Below the pieces are notes generated by a model. The model had not been told where the DNA came from, searched no databases, and saw only the letters and a list, made by a program, of their open reading frames with translations. A stretch of DNA of 64,000 nucleotides, from positions 8,188,186-8,252,185 of the forward strand of contig OX442317.1 of NCBI GenBank assembly GCA_949358305.1, in the 5' to 3' direction. Shown here one piece after another: positions 12,611 through 23,684 of the stretch; position 1 is the stretch's first letter; each line of letters starts with the position of its first letter. The stretch is from Strigamia acuminata (taxonomy: Eukaryota; Arthropoda; Chilopoda; Geophilomorpha; Linotaeniidae). The translations under genes and the position numbers were made by a program.

Positions 12611-13140
12611 TAAATTCCACTCGTTTATTTGTTGAAATTCCCAGCATGAATCACGACCTTGCTGTTTATTCATCCTTGGAAAAATGAATGCAAGTGCGAC
12701 CTTATGGTTTAATCACACAGCCATGCAGCAAAGCCAGCATGACAACATTCATTCACACAGTACATTAACTTTTTCTATTGTACCCAGTACTGTAAGCGAT
12801 TTCTAGCAGCAAAAAATGACTTTCCTTTGCATACATCCACTAATTGAAACCTTATCCTTTGTGAAAGCCCAAAACTCGACCCAAAATCAAGTTTCTTGAA
12901 CTTCGAGTGCCAAGTCACGAATAACTTCTCTAATTTCCAGTTTGCAAGAATCTAGGCCGACTTTGCAACTCTCCAGCCTCCGGGAATAAAACCTTTAGCC
13001 TTTTTATTGCTTTCCAGCTCAGCCAAACACTCGTTTTTCATTCTTCCTTTGCCTCACATATTTTTTCCCCCGTTTAATTCGCCTTAACGAGCATTTGATT
13101 TATTTTTTCTTCCTCTATTCGCCGCGACAGATCGAGACCG

Positions 13141-16100
13141 ATGGCAGCATCTGTCCTACTCTTCCTGCTCCTAATACGAGGTTTTAACGGTGAAGTCTTC
13201 TCCTCCACGGCTCATCTCTCGACGGTTTTAAACGCGGAACGAGAAATCATCGGACAATTAGAACGATACATCGAAGATGCCGAAGCCAAAACTGATCGTT
13301 TACGGAGGTAAAAATAAAAATCTTAAGATTATGGGTCCAATGCCGATTTTTCTGATCGATCTCGGTGTGCTGATTCAGGAAAAAAATAAAAAAAATAAAC
13401 AAAATCGTTATAACGAACCGCGATATAACGAATTTTTCGTTATAACGAATACTTAAATATGGTTTGGTTGGTTAAAAAAAATGAAATTGATTCAACAACA
13501 ACAACCAACAGTATACGGTCGAACCTCGTTATAACGAATCGCGATATAACGACTTTTGCGATATAACGACTTTTTCGTTATAACGAATACTTAAAAATGG
13601 CTTGGTTGGTTGAAAAAAATAAAATTGATTCAAGAGCAACAATCAACAGTATAAGGTCGAACCTCGTTATAACGAATCGCGATATAACGACTTTTTCGTT
13701 ATAACGAATACCGTACTTAAAAATAGCCCGGTTGGTTGGCCTTAGAACATCATGTTAAAAAATTTGAATATAACGAAATTATCGTTATAACGAATACATA
13801 AAATAGCTTGGTTGGTTGGTTGGTTGGCCATAGAACACCATGTTAAAAATTTTAATATAACGAATTTTTCGTTATAACGAATACTAAAAATGGCTTGGTT
13901 GGTTGAAAAAAATTAAATTGATTCAAGAGCAGCAATCAACAGTATACGGTCGAACCTCGTTATAACGAAACGCGATATAACGATTTTCTCGTTATAACGA
14001 ATGGTTAAAAATAGCTTGGTTGGTAGGTTGGTCATAGGTTGGTCATAGGTTGGTCATGTTAAAGAAATTTGATATAACGAACCGATTTTTCTGGGGGCTT
14101 TTGTAATTCGTTATAACGAGACTCGACTAGTAAAAGATTGTTGCTTGTTGCTCAACCCTAAAAACCTTAATTTCCACCAACTTTTTGACCCAAATTTTCT
14201 CTTTTCCAGGTACATAGACGAATTCAACGACATCCAGGTACGAGCGGACGTGGACGAGATAGTCGGCAACCCTTTATCGGCTTACCAACTCGTCAAACGA
14301 CTCACGGTCGACTGGGGCAGCGTGGAACGTCTTTTATACGACAACTCGTGGCAAGGTACGAACTTGATCAATTCAATTCCATTACCTTAATCTCGGTGGG
14401 AAAACTCACACGAAACACGAAAACAATTAACGGCCCAGTTTACTCCTCCAGATTTAATTCACCAAGTCCAAAGTCGACGTCAAGGTCTGCTGATGCCCCA
14501 TGAAGAGGACCTTCAAGGTGCTGCCCTAGCTATTTTACGACTCCAAGAAACCTACCGACTCAACGCGTCCGACTTAGCACGAGGCAATATTCTTGGCATT
14601 CAAAGTTCAATCGGATTAACGTGTAAGATAACATTAATTCAACACTATTTCCCGTTAAATTAACAATAACAACAACTAGCTCGAGATTGTTTGTATCTCG
14701 GAAAACACTGTTCCTATCACGGCTTCTTGGATTTAGCCATCGAATGGTACGACCATGCATTACACATGAGTACAGAAGAAACGAATCCCACTGTCCAGCC
14801 GGAAGAGATCTCGCCTTATTTAGAAGAGGCAATGAAAGCTGTAAGTTTGTTTTTATTGTGTGTTTTAATTGTCAGTGTAAATGTTGAGGGCATCAGATGA
14901 ATAGACACGAACAGACAACACGTTTTGTTGTATATTCTAATAACAAAAGTCACTATTGTGCAATCTATTGCACCATAGTCTTAATCATCGTGCAGGAAGT
15001 CATTAAAATGGAGGAAATTTCACACATTGACGTCTGATTTTTGCAACACACCTCACAGTCGTGATGTTATCTCTATTATACAATATTTGAATGATGTTTC
15101 AAAATTTTTTTTTTTGGGGGGGTGCGGGGGGGGGGGAAATTGCTTGTCTTTAGTTGACATATTTTTTGTTGTTGGTCTTTAACTCTTTATCCATTTTTGT
15201 ACACCCACTTAAGGAGATGTATAATTAAACTGGTTAAAGGCCAATGACTTAAAACGCTTTGTGATTGTGTTGCAGCGTAGTGTGCCGCGATAAAAGAAGT
15301 TTTCTTGCACTGCGAGAGACGAACACTCAGGAAATTAAAAGTTTGCTCAACAGTTTGTTGAACTTTTCGACTGATTAATTACACAATGAATGAATTTTAT
15401 TTTTCTGTCTTTCGCCCTTGTTTACACTGTATAATTCATCACCTTTAAATCTCAATCACCGATAAATTTACTTTGAACAAACACATTAATCAAATTATTA
15501 TTTGCAGCACGATCTGGCATTGGAAAGTGGCGGTGAGTGTTTAAATTTAAAAAAAAAATATATAAATATAAAAAAAAAAAAATTTAACATCACGATTTCT
15601 TTGCTCACGTTTCAAGGTTACCACCGACATACATTTCAACAACCAATCAGAGGTCGAACCCCGGCAGAAATCAAAGGACTGCTAATATCGACACGTACCA
15701 AATACAACTTGGGTCTGGGGTTATCCTACATCGACGAAACTAAAAACTACCAGGCATTATGCAGGGGGGAGCAACTCAGGGTACAAAAATAAATAAATAC
15801 GGAGAAATTAAAAAAAATTATTTGCATTTTTTAATTGATATATTTCACTTTCCAACTAGAGTGATTCCGAAATCGCATCTTTGAACTGTTATTTATCCGA
15901 CAGAGGGCACGCCAGTTTCTACATAAATCCAATTAAAGTTGAAGTGCACAGTCACGACCCACCACTCTTCACCTTCCATGACGTCATTTATGAATCAGAA
16001 ATTAATTTCATCAAAGAATTCAGCAAACCCTTAGTAAAATTCCCAAATTTAAATTAAATTAAATTTAATTAAATTTTTTAATTACAGTTGGAAAGATCGA

Positions 16101-16920
16101 CGGTTTTAGGGAACGACGGCAACGCGCGCGAAGTGTCCAACGTGCGGACGAGTCAGAACGCGTGGTTGACCGATGATGCGCAGGATGACCACTCGCGTCG
16201 TAAACTGCAGATTATAATGGGGCGTTTGTCTCGCGTCACCGGACTCAAAATTCTCGGAGAACAGAACTCAGAAGCGATGCAAGTGGCCAATTACGGTATT
16301 GGTGGCCACTACGAGCCTCATCATGACTATTTATTCAAGGATAAAACGCCCGAACAGGTTCCACAACCAAATTTATTCGCTTAGAATATTTAAAAATTAA
16401 AAAATAATAAATAATTTCAGTTGGCTAATGTTAGCCCGATCAATTACGCAACTGGGGACAGACTTGCAACTTTAATGTTTTACGTGAGAAATAAAAAAAA
16501 TCGATTTTTTTTTCTATAAACCTAATAAATATTGAAATTTGTATTTTCTAGTTAAGCGATGTGACGCGAGGTGGTGCTACAGTCTTTCCTCGTGTTGGTG
16601 CAGCGGTGTGGCCGCGGAAGGTAAATTCAAAAAAACACGACAGAAATCCACTTTTTTGATTAATTTTGTGCAAATTTTTAGGGTTCTGCTGTTTTTTGGT
16701 ATAACATCCGTAAAAGTGGCGAATCAGATCCACTCACACTTCACGGCGCATGCCCAGTACTGCACGGATCAAAATGGGGTAAGAAAATAAATAAATAGAA
16801 ACAAAAATGAAAATCTTGCTCATTTTTGCTTCTCGTACTCAATTTACAGTCGGAAACAAATGGATACGTGAACTAAACCAAGTTTTTAACAGGCCTTGCA
16901 GTCTAAACCCAAAAGATTAA
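13141..16920 (+). CDS. P4HA: Prolyl 4-hydroxylase alpha subunit, copy A
   Basis: Hydroxylates proline in collagen-like X-Pro-Gly in the ER lumen using Fe(II), O2, 2-oxoglutarate and ascorbate, normally with PDI as beta subunit. Exons: 13141-13307, 14210-14355, 14452-14622, 14680-14840, 15508-15532, 15617-15780, 15860-16033, 16088-16357, 16421-16483, 16552-16620, 16682-16778, 16850-16920. All junctions are in phase and give 525 aa, the usual family length. The N-terminus ([17 protein letters not shown]) is a signal peptide. Exons 1-4 form the P4Ha_N and TPR-like peptide-binding region. Exon 8 has the iron motif HxD (PHHD). Exon 11 has the distal His (TLHGACPV) and the 2-oxoglutarate-binding Lys (GSKW). 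It ends SLNPKD with no KDEL, as expected for an alpha subunit. It is the most diverged full copy, and intron 1 is enlarged by a repeat array. Confidence 0.93.
13405..14130. repeat. Palindromic TTCGTTATAACGAA repeat array in intron 1 of copy A
   Basis: About ten CGTTATAACGA cores occur, several inside the perfect 14-bp palindrome TTCGTTATAACGAA. They alternate with GCGATATAACGA variants and GGTTGGTTGG spacers. The phrase GGTCGAACCTCGTTATAACG recurs near 13517, 13652 and 13947, and an inverted version closes the array near 14108-14130. Terminal repeats of pogo/Tigger-like DNA transposons often look like this, so nested non-autonomous copies are likely; that assignment is inference. Confidence 0.75.
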
Positions 16921-17743
16921 ACAAACGAGTGAAATATGGACAATTAGTAGAGACAAATAATGCAATCACATGGACATGGAGCTGTCTAGTCTTGTTGAGA
17001 AAAAAAAATTATTAAGTTTAAAATAAATTAATATAAATTTCATGCTTTTCTTTAAAAAAAAAAAATTATTACATCTCGTGAGACCAATATAAATAGAACT
17101 AGAGTCTTGCAGCTGAACTTTATTCCTGAAGAAATGAAATTAGGTAAAAGGGAAGGTGAAGAAAAAGTTTCTATGGTGCACGCCCACCTTTGTAGCAATA
17201 AGTAAACTACGTCCCTGGAACTGGGAGATGTGGAATTGGAATTTAATTCTATTAAGAAAATCGTTTAGGAAGGATAAACAACAACAAATCTAACCGGACT
17301 TATAATTCCATGTCAAATAGAATTTTTTTTTCGTTTCCATTTTGATTTTAATTCAAAATGAATCAGTTTTTCGAACTTGAATATAGAAGAACCTCCATAT
17401 ATTAAGCAGTTTGTTGGATTAAAATTAATCTCATACAAATAACAACGTATAAAAAGAATAAAATGAGTTTCATTTACCTTTGGTTCGTTTAGTCCTAACC
17501 GTACTGTAGGCGAGAGGGTGTTGTAGGTCATGTGATAATACGGTAGTCTAGAAGTATCAGCAGGAAATCACAATTGTACGGAAATGTATAATTTCGCAAA
17601 AAATACACACTGAAAATAGCAATTAATTTGGATAATCTAGGAATAAGATTTTTTTCAACACATAAAAATGTGAGAAATGGTTTAGATTACAACAAACATT
17701 TGTTTAAATCTAAAAAAAAAAATATTTTTTCTTTAAATTTAAT
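16921..17743. other. Spacer after P4H copy A
   Basis: AT-rich, with A runs and an AATAAA-type signal shortly after the copy A stop. The minus-strand open frame 17313-17531 has no recognisable domain. I see no gene. Confidence 0.4.
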
Positions 17744-17820
17744 CAGGACCAAATTACCCAAATGGATACATGAACTAAACTAGGTTTTCAAATGATCTTG
17801 CAGTCTAAATACAATAAACT
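17744..17820 (+). pseudogene. Relic of a P4H last exon
   Basis: This stretch aligns by eye with exon 12 of copy A: it reads WIHELN, a stop, then VFK, a stop, then SCSLN. It also keeps the CAGTCTAAA context. Two in-frame stops and the absence of other exons mark it as the remnant of a lost array member between copies A and B. Confidence 0.7.
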
Positions 17821-18271
17821 AAATGAAATGAAAAATCATTTATAATGTTTAAATTCAAATTACATGCTTTAGTGTACTGATAATTTTATAAATTTTACAA
17901 TTTTACACATTTTGAAAACTTCATAATTTTTATTTTTCGTTTACAAATTGCTTATGATCTATAAAGGAACAGTTCTTTTATTTATTTATTTATTTATTTA
18001 ATTTTTTATTTTTTTCATAAATTGTAAATCTCCTAGTTACACAAGATTCAACTGATCTGATTCACAATTTAATATCATATAATTAACTTGTTTAACATTC
18101 GATCCAAATCTGTTTTTAATGATGTTTTGCACTGCACTTGTACGTTTGGTTAAACCAGAACACACATTATTAAATCGTTTATGAAAATTAGAGAAAAAGT
18201 GAGAGGTGTAAAATTTTTCAAACAAGATAAGCCTAACATACCACACGAAAAATTCATCTATTATAAAAGCA

Positions 18272-20519
18272 ATGAGGTCAATATCAGGAATCTTATCATC
18301 AGCTTTATTCTTCCTCAATTTACTACAAAGTCTTAACAGTGAAATTTTCTCATCCACGGCTCTTCTGTCCGAAGCAATTACCACACAACGAGAAATTATT
18401 GGACAATTACAAACGTATATCGAGGCATCTGAAGCCAAAATTTCCCGTTTACGAAAGTAAGATCAAATTATTTATTCATATCTTATGACACAAATTTTTG
18501 TTTCTCACGCAGCCTTATTGATGCATCAAATCGTGCACCGGAGCCAATAGATATTGACGAAGTCAGCAGTAACCCTTTATCAGCTTTCAAACTTATCAAA
18601 CAACTTGCAGTACATTGGCAAAGAGTGAAAAAACTTCTCAACGAAAGTTTGTGGCAAAGTTTGTGCACAAAACGAACTCATATAGCCGTATGTGTGATAT
18701 CTATTTTGTCCGATTCCAGATTTGACTCAACAAATCCAGAGCCATCGTGTAAGATCCTTAATACCGAAGAAAGGAGACGTTGAAGGTGCTGCCTTGGGTA
18801 TTTTACGACTCCAAGAAACCTACCGACTCAATGCATCTGATTTAGTACGTGGCAATATCCTCGGAATCCAAAGTTCAATTGAATTGACAAGTAATGACAC
18901 CTAATACTAAATAATAAATCAAACAGAAACGTAATAATTGAACTTTAAAATCAGCCTCAGATTGCGTGTATCTCGGAAAGAACAGCGAACATCATGGATT
19001 CTTTGATTTGGCAATTGATTGGTACGGCCTGGCATTACGTAAAAGTAAAGAAGAAACCAATCCTGGCGTTGCGACACAGAAAATAACGAAGTACTTAGAC
19101 GAGGCAATAAAAATAGTAAGGCTTCGTACTTGTATAAATGATCAGAGTGAATTAGATTGAAATTTCTATTCGAATAATGCTACACATTCGAGTATTATTT
19201 TCAGCATCACGCAACAATGCAATATGCAGGTGAGTGTTAAATATGATTCATTCTAGACGGTAAAAACCTCATGTTTCCAGATTACCGCAATTACATTTCG
19301 GTGGTCAAATCTGCAAGCACGAAATACAAATTGGGCTTTGGGATATCGGCGTACGAAGAATTGAAAAATTATTACGCATTGTGCAGAGGAGAACAACTAA
19401 GGGTACAAATAAATGGAAATACTATAAATGTTTTTCCGTGTTTTAACTAACACCTTAATTTTTTATTTAGGGTGATTCCGAAGTTGCATCTTTGAATTGT
19501 TATTTATCGAACAGAGGCGATCCAAGTTTCTACATAAACCCAATTAAGGTTGAAGTGCACAGTCACGACCCGCAAATCTTCACATTTCACGACATCATTT
19601 ATGAATCAGAAATTGATTTCATCAAAGAGTTTAGCAAACCGTCCGTAAGTTTCAGAATTATCGTTAAGAAACATGCTTGTAATTTTTGTTTAAGTTGGAA
19701 AGATCAAGAGTTTTGGCCGAAATTGATGATACTGGTGAGATATCGAACGGGCGAACAAGCCAGAACACATGGATATACGATAATGAGAAAGATAAGCAGT
19801 TACGTCGAAAAGTTAGAATTCTAATGGATCGTTTGTCCAGAATCACTGGGCTCAATGTCCACGGACATAGAAACTCGGAAGGAATGCAAGTGACTAATTA
19901 CGGTATTGGTGGTGAATACAAACCTCATTTGGATTATTTATACAAGGATATGTCTCCTCAAGAGGTTCCTGAAAGCAAATCTTTTATCTAGTTTTTATTC
20001 GACGTTAATTGTTTTTAAATTGTGCTTGACAGTTGGCTGACGTGGATCCGTTTGAGTTGGAATTTATTGGTGATAGAATCGCTACTTTAATGTTCTATGT
20101 AAGTGATGGTTGATTTCTTGTCTAAATAATTAATTATCGATTTCTATCGTTAGTTAAGTGATGTCAAGCTGGGCGGTGCTACAGTGTTTCCGCTGGTTGG
20201 TGCAGCTGTTTGGCCTAGGAAGGTCAATAATCTTGCAATTAAATGCATAAAAGCTTTAAAAATTAATTTCAATTCTCCTTCCATGTGCATCTTTAGGGTT
20301 CTGCAGTTTTTTGGTATAATCTCTTTCAAAATGGTACAGAAGATAATCGAACTTTGCATGGTGGATGTCCAGTACTTCATGGATCCAAATGGAGTAAATG
20401 AATTACAGTAGTTTGGTGGAAATAATTTGTTTATGCACATGTTTTTAGTTGGAAACAAGTGGATTCGTGAAATCAATCAAGTTTTCAAAAGACCTTGCAG
20501 CTTAAACCCAAAAGACTAG
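18272..20519 (+). CDS. P4HA: Prolyl 4-hydroxylase alpha subunit, copy B (class I)
   Basis: Exons: 18272-18456, 18513-18658, 18720-18890, 18955-19115, 19205-19229, 19281-19402, 19471-19644, 19695-19964, 20033-20098, 20154-20222, 20297-20393, 20449-20519, giving 518 aa with all phases consistent. The signal peptide begins [16 protein letters not shown]. Class I proteins have [19 protein letters not shown] after it instead of the class [17 protein letters not shown]. Iron ligands are PHLD in exon 8 and TLHGGCPV in exon 11, followed by GSKW. Exon 6 is 122 nt rather than 164, removing 14 residues from the variable linker before the catalytic domain. Exon 2 ends CAA-A instead of CAA-G but still splices in frame. 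The 5' flank lacks the class II promoter block; a TATAAAAG lies only a few bases before the ATG. Confidence 0.92.
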
Positions 20520-20837
20520 ATACCTGCTAATGTCAACATATTGAAAATTAGAAAAAGTCTAGTTATTAATTTTTATCATCCTTATTTTTCACAATTTTCG
20601 TAAATTTATGTGTTGGAAAAAACACAACCTGTAGATTAATTTTATTTTTCTCTGAAAGAATTAAAACTCAAACATCAATCTAAAGATATCATGCACATGG
20701 ACAGTCTAAAAGAAGATTCTACCTATACAGCTCCTGGATTCTTATACATTTTATTTATTTATTTCGTTCAAATTCAAATCACTATTGCAGAAAGTGAGCC
20801 GTAACAGTTAAATTAAGTTTCCATGGCCATTAATCAG

Positions 20838-21041
20838 GTTATGGCCAAGTTTAATGGCCAGATATCAGCTAGCTTCTATTCATGCAATCATAATTATTGT
20901 AATCTATCTGCAAATAACTTTTATTCAAAGCACTAGTCTAAATAACAACTTCGTACTGTATATAATTACCGGTACTTTATAGAACAATTTTTTCAGTTAA
21001 ATAATTTTTCTACCCAACATCGTTGATGAAATTAAGACTCA
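20838..21041 (+). promoter_or_regulatory. Class II promoter block of copy C
   Basis: A conserved block (starting near GGTTATGGCCAAGTTTAATGG) precedes class II copies. It holds TATATAAT at 20959-20966 and a TCAGT initiator at 20993-20997. The first T of the TATA box lies 36 nt before the initiator A and the ATG lies 47 nt after it. The same spacing recurs at copies D and J and, once the inserted LTR is discounted, at K. Confidence 0.65.
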
Positions 21042-23363
21042 ATGACAGCTTTTGTGCTACTCTTATTGTTTTCCATTCGAGGTTTTAACGGTGAGGTTTA
21101 TTCCTCGACTGCTCAAGTGGCGACAGTTTTCAACGCACAACGGGAAATCGTTGGACACTTGGAACGATACGTCGAAGATGCTGAAGCCAAAACTGCCCGC
21201 TTACGAAAGTACGATGAATTATTCAACATTTCTGCTTTTATGTTCGTGTTATTATCATCAAACGCATTAACACAGATACGTAGACGCATTTAACCGCATA
21301 CGTGGGTCGGCAGATGTGGATGAGATAGTCGGTAACCCTTTATCAGCTTACCAACTTATTAAACTACTTGCAGAAAACTGGGCAAGTGTGGAAGAACTGC
21401 TCGACGATAATTCGTGGCAAGGTTTGTGTAAAGAAAACAGATGTTTAACCACAATATGTATGATATTACTTTGTCTGATTCAAGATTTAACTCAACAAAT
21501 CCAAAGCCAACGAATAAACAATCTGATACCGAAGAGAGAAGACGTTGAAGGTGCAGCCTTGGGTATTTTACGACTCCAAGACACATATCGACTCAATGCA
21601 TCTGATTTAGTACGTGGCTCTATCCTTGGAATTCACAGTTCAATTGAATTGACAAGTAATTTCACTAAATACTAAATAATAATCAAATAGAAGCATAATA
21701 ATTAACCTTTTTATATCAGCCGTCGATTGCGTGAATCTCGGAAAGAACGCTTTCAATCAAGAACTGTTTAAATTGGCAATTGATTGGTATGGCCAGGCTT
21801 TACGTAAGAGTCAATACGAAACAAATCATGTCGTTGCGCCCCAAAAAATAATGGAGTACTTAATCGAGACAATAAAAAAAGTAAGGTTTCTTATGTGCAT
21901 AAATGATTAGGGTGAATGGCAGAACGTTAGATCGAAAATATGGAAACTGCTGATTAATTATAGATTGAAATCTCTGATCGAATAATGCTTCACCTTAAGT
22001 TATTATTTTCAGTATGATACAGCAATGCAAAATGAAGGTAGGTGTTAATTACATTTTTAGTACAATTTCTTGACTATAAAACCCTCATGTTTCAAGAATA
22101 CCGCAAATTTATTGAACTTCTATATCCAATTCACTCTGCAAGCACGAAATACAAATTGGGCCTGGGAATATCCAAAAAGGACCAATTTATAAATTACAAC
22201 GTATTGTGCAGAGGAGACCAACTAAGGGTACAACTAAGTGAAAACCTGATGAATGTTTTCCCACGGTTTTATCGACAGATTCATTTCTTATTTAGAGTGA
22301 TTCCGAAGTAGCGTCTTTGAACTGTTATTTTTCCGACAGAGGAGATCCAAGTTTCTACATAAACCCAATTAAGGTTGAAGTCCTCAGTCACGACCCGCAA
22401 ATCTTAACTTTTCACGACATCCTTTATGAATCAGAAATTGATTTCATCAAAGAGTTTAGCAAACCATCAGTAAGTTTCAGAAATTGTCTTTAACAAACAT
22501 GCTTCTAATTTTTGTTTAAGAATTGTTTAAAATTTAAAAGTTGGAAAGGTCAAAAGTTGATTCCGTTATTGATGATCCTGATGAAACATCGGACTTACGC
22601 ATAAGTCAGAACTCATGGATGTCCGATAATGAAGATAATGAGCAGCTACGTCAAAAAGTTAAAATTATAATGGATCGTCTGTTCAGAATTACTGGGCTTA
22701 ATGTACACGGAAAGAATAACTCGGAACCAATGCAAGTGGCTAATTACGGTATTGGTGGTGAATACGCACCTCATTACGATTGTGTGTACAAGGATAAGTC
22801 TCCCCAGAAGGTTCGTGAAACCAAATTGTTTATCTGCTATTTACTAGACTTTAATCGTTTTTAAATTGTGCTTGACAGTTGTCCGATAAGGATTTGTTTT
22901 TATTAGAATCCATTGGCGATAGAATGGCTACTTTAATGTTCTATGTAAGTGATGATTGATTTGCCGTTTAAATAATTGATCATCGATTTGTATTGCTAGT
23001 TAAGTGATGTCAAGCTGGGCGGTGCTACAGTGTTTCCGCTGGTTGGTGCAGCTGTTTGGCCTAGGAAGGTCAATAATCTTACAATTATGCATAAAAAGGT
23101 TAAAAATTAATTTCAATTCTTCTTCCATGTGCATCTTTAGGGTTCTGCAGTATTTTGGTACAATCTCTTTCGAAATGGTACAGAAGATATTCGAACTTTG
23201 CATGGTGGATGTCCAGTACTTCATGGATCCAAATGGAGTAAATGAATTACAGTAGTTTGGTGGAAATAATTTGTTTATGCACATGTTTTTAGTTGGAAAC
23301 AAGTGGATTCGTGAAGTCAATCAAGTTTTCAAAAGACCTTGCAGCTTAAACCCAAAAGACTAA
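21042..23363 (+). CDS. P4HA: Prolyl 4-hydroxylase alpha subunit, copy C (class II)
   Basis: Exons: 21042-21208, 21276-21421, 21485-21655, 21720-21880, 22013-22037, 22097-22227, 22296-22469, 22541-22810, 22879-22944, 23000-23068, 23141-23237, 23293-23363, giving 515 aa in phase. The signal peptide is [17 protein letters not shown]; an upstream ATG 16 nt away is out of frame, so this start is preferred. Exon 8 has PHYD, and exon 11 has TLHGGCPV and GSKW. Exon 6 is the 131-nt version shared with copies F and H. Its last three exons are nearly identical to those of copy B, which suggests recent conversion at the 3' end. Confidence 0.92.
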
Positions 23364-23684
23364 TTACCTGCTAATGTCAACACATTTAAACTTAGAAAAA
23401 GTCTAGTTAATAATTTTTATCATCCTGAGTTTTCACAATATTCGTAAATTTATGTGTTGGATAAAACAGAACCTGTAACTTAATTTTATTTTTCTCTGAA
23501 AGAATTAAAACTCAAACACACGATCCTAGGGACATCAACCTAAAGATATCATGCACATGGACAGTCTAAGAGAAGATTCAACCTGTACAGCTCCTTGATT
23601 CTTACATATTTTATTTATTTATTTTATTCAAATTCAAATCACTATTGCAGAAAGTGAGCCGTAACAGTTGAATTAAGTTTCCAG

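Larger units (their letters stand above)
11276..13140. other. Intergenic spacer between ETS gene and P4H array
   Basis: No gene is supported. It contains a poly(A) signal for the ETS gene, a (GATT)n microsatellite at 11351-11379 and a T-rich tandem repeat at about 12479-12610. Open frames such as 11463-11660 and 11934-12173 have no domain or splice support. The last few hundred bases presumably include the promoter of P4H copy A, but no TATA/initiator pair like that of the later copies was seen. Confidence 0.5.
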
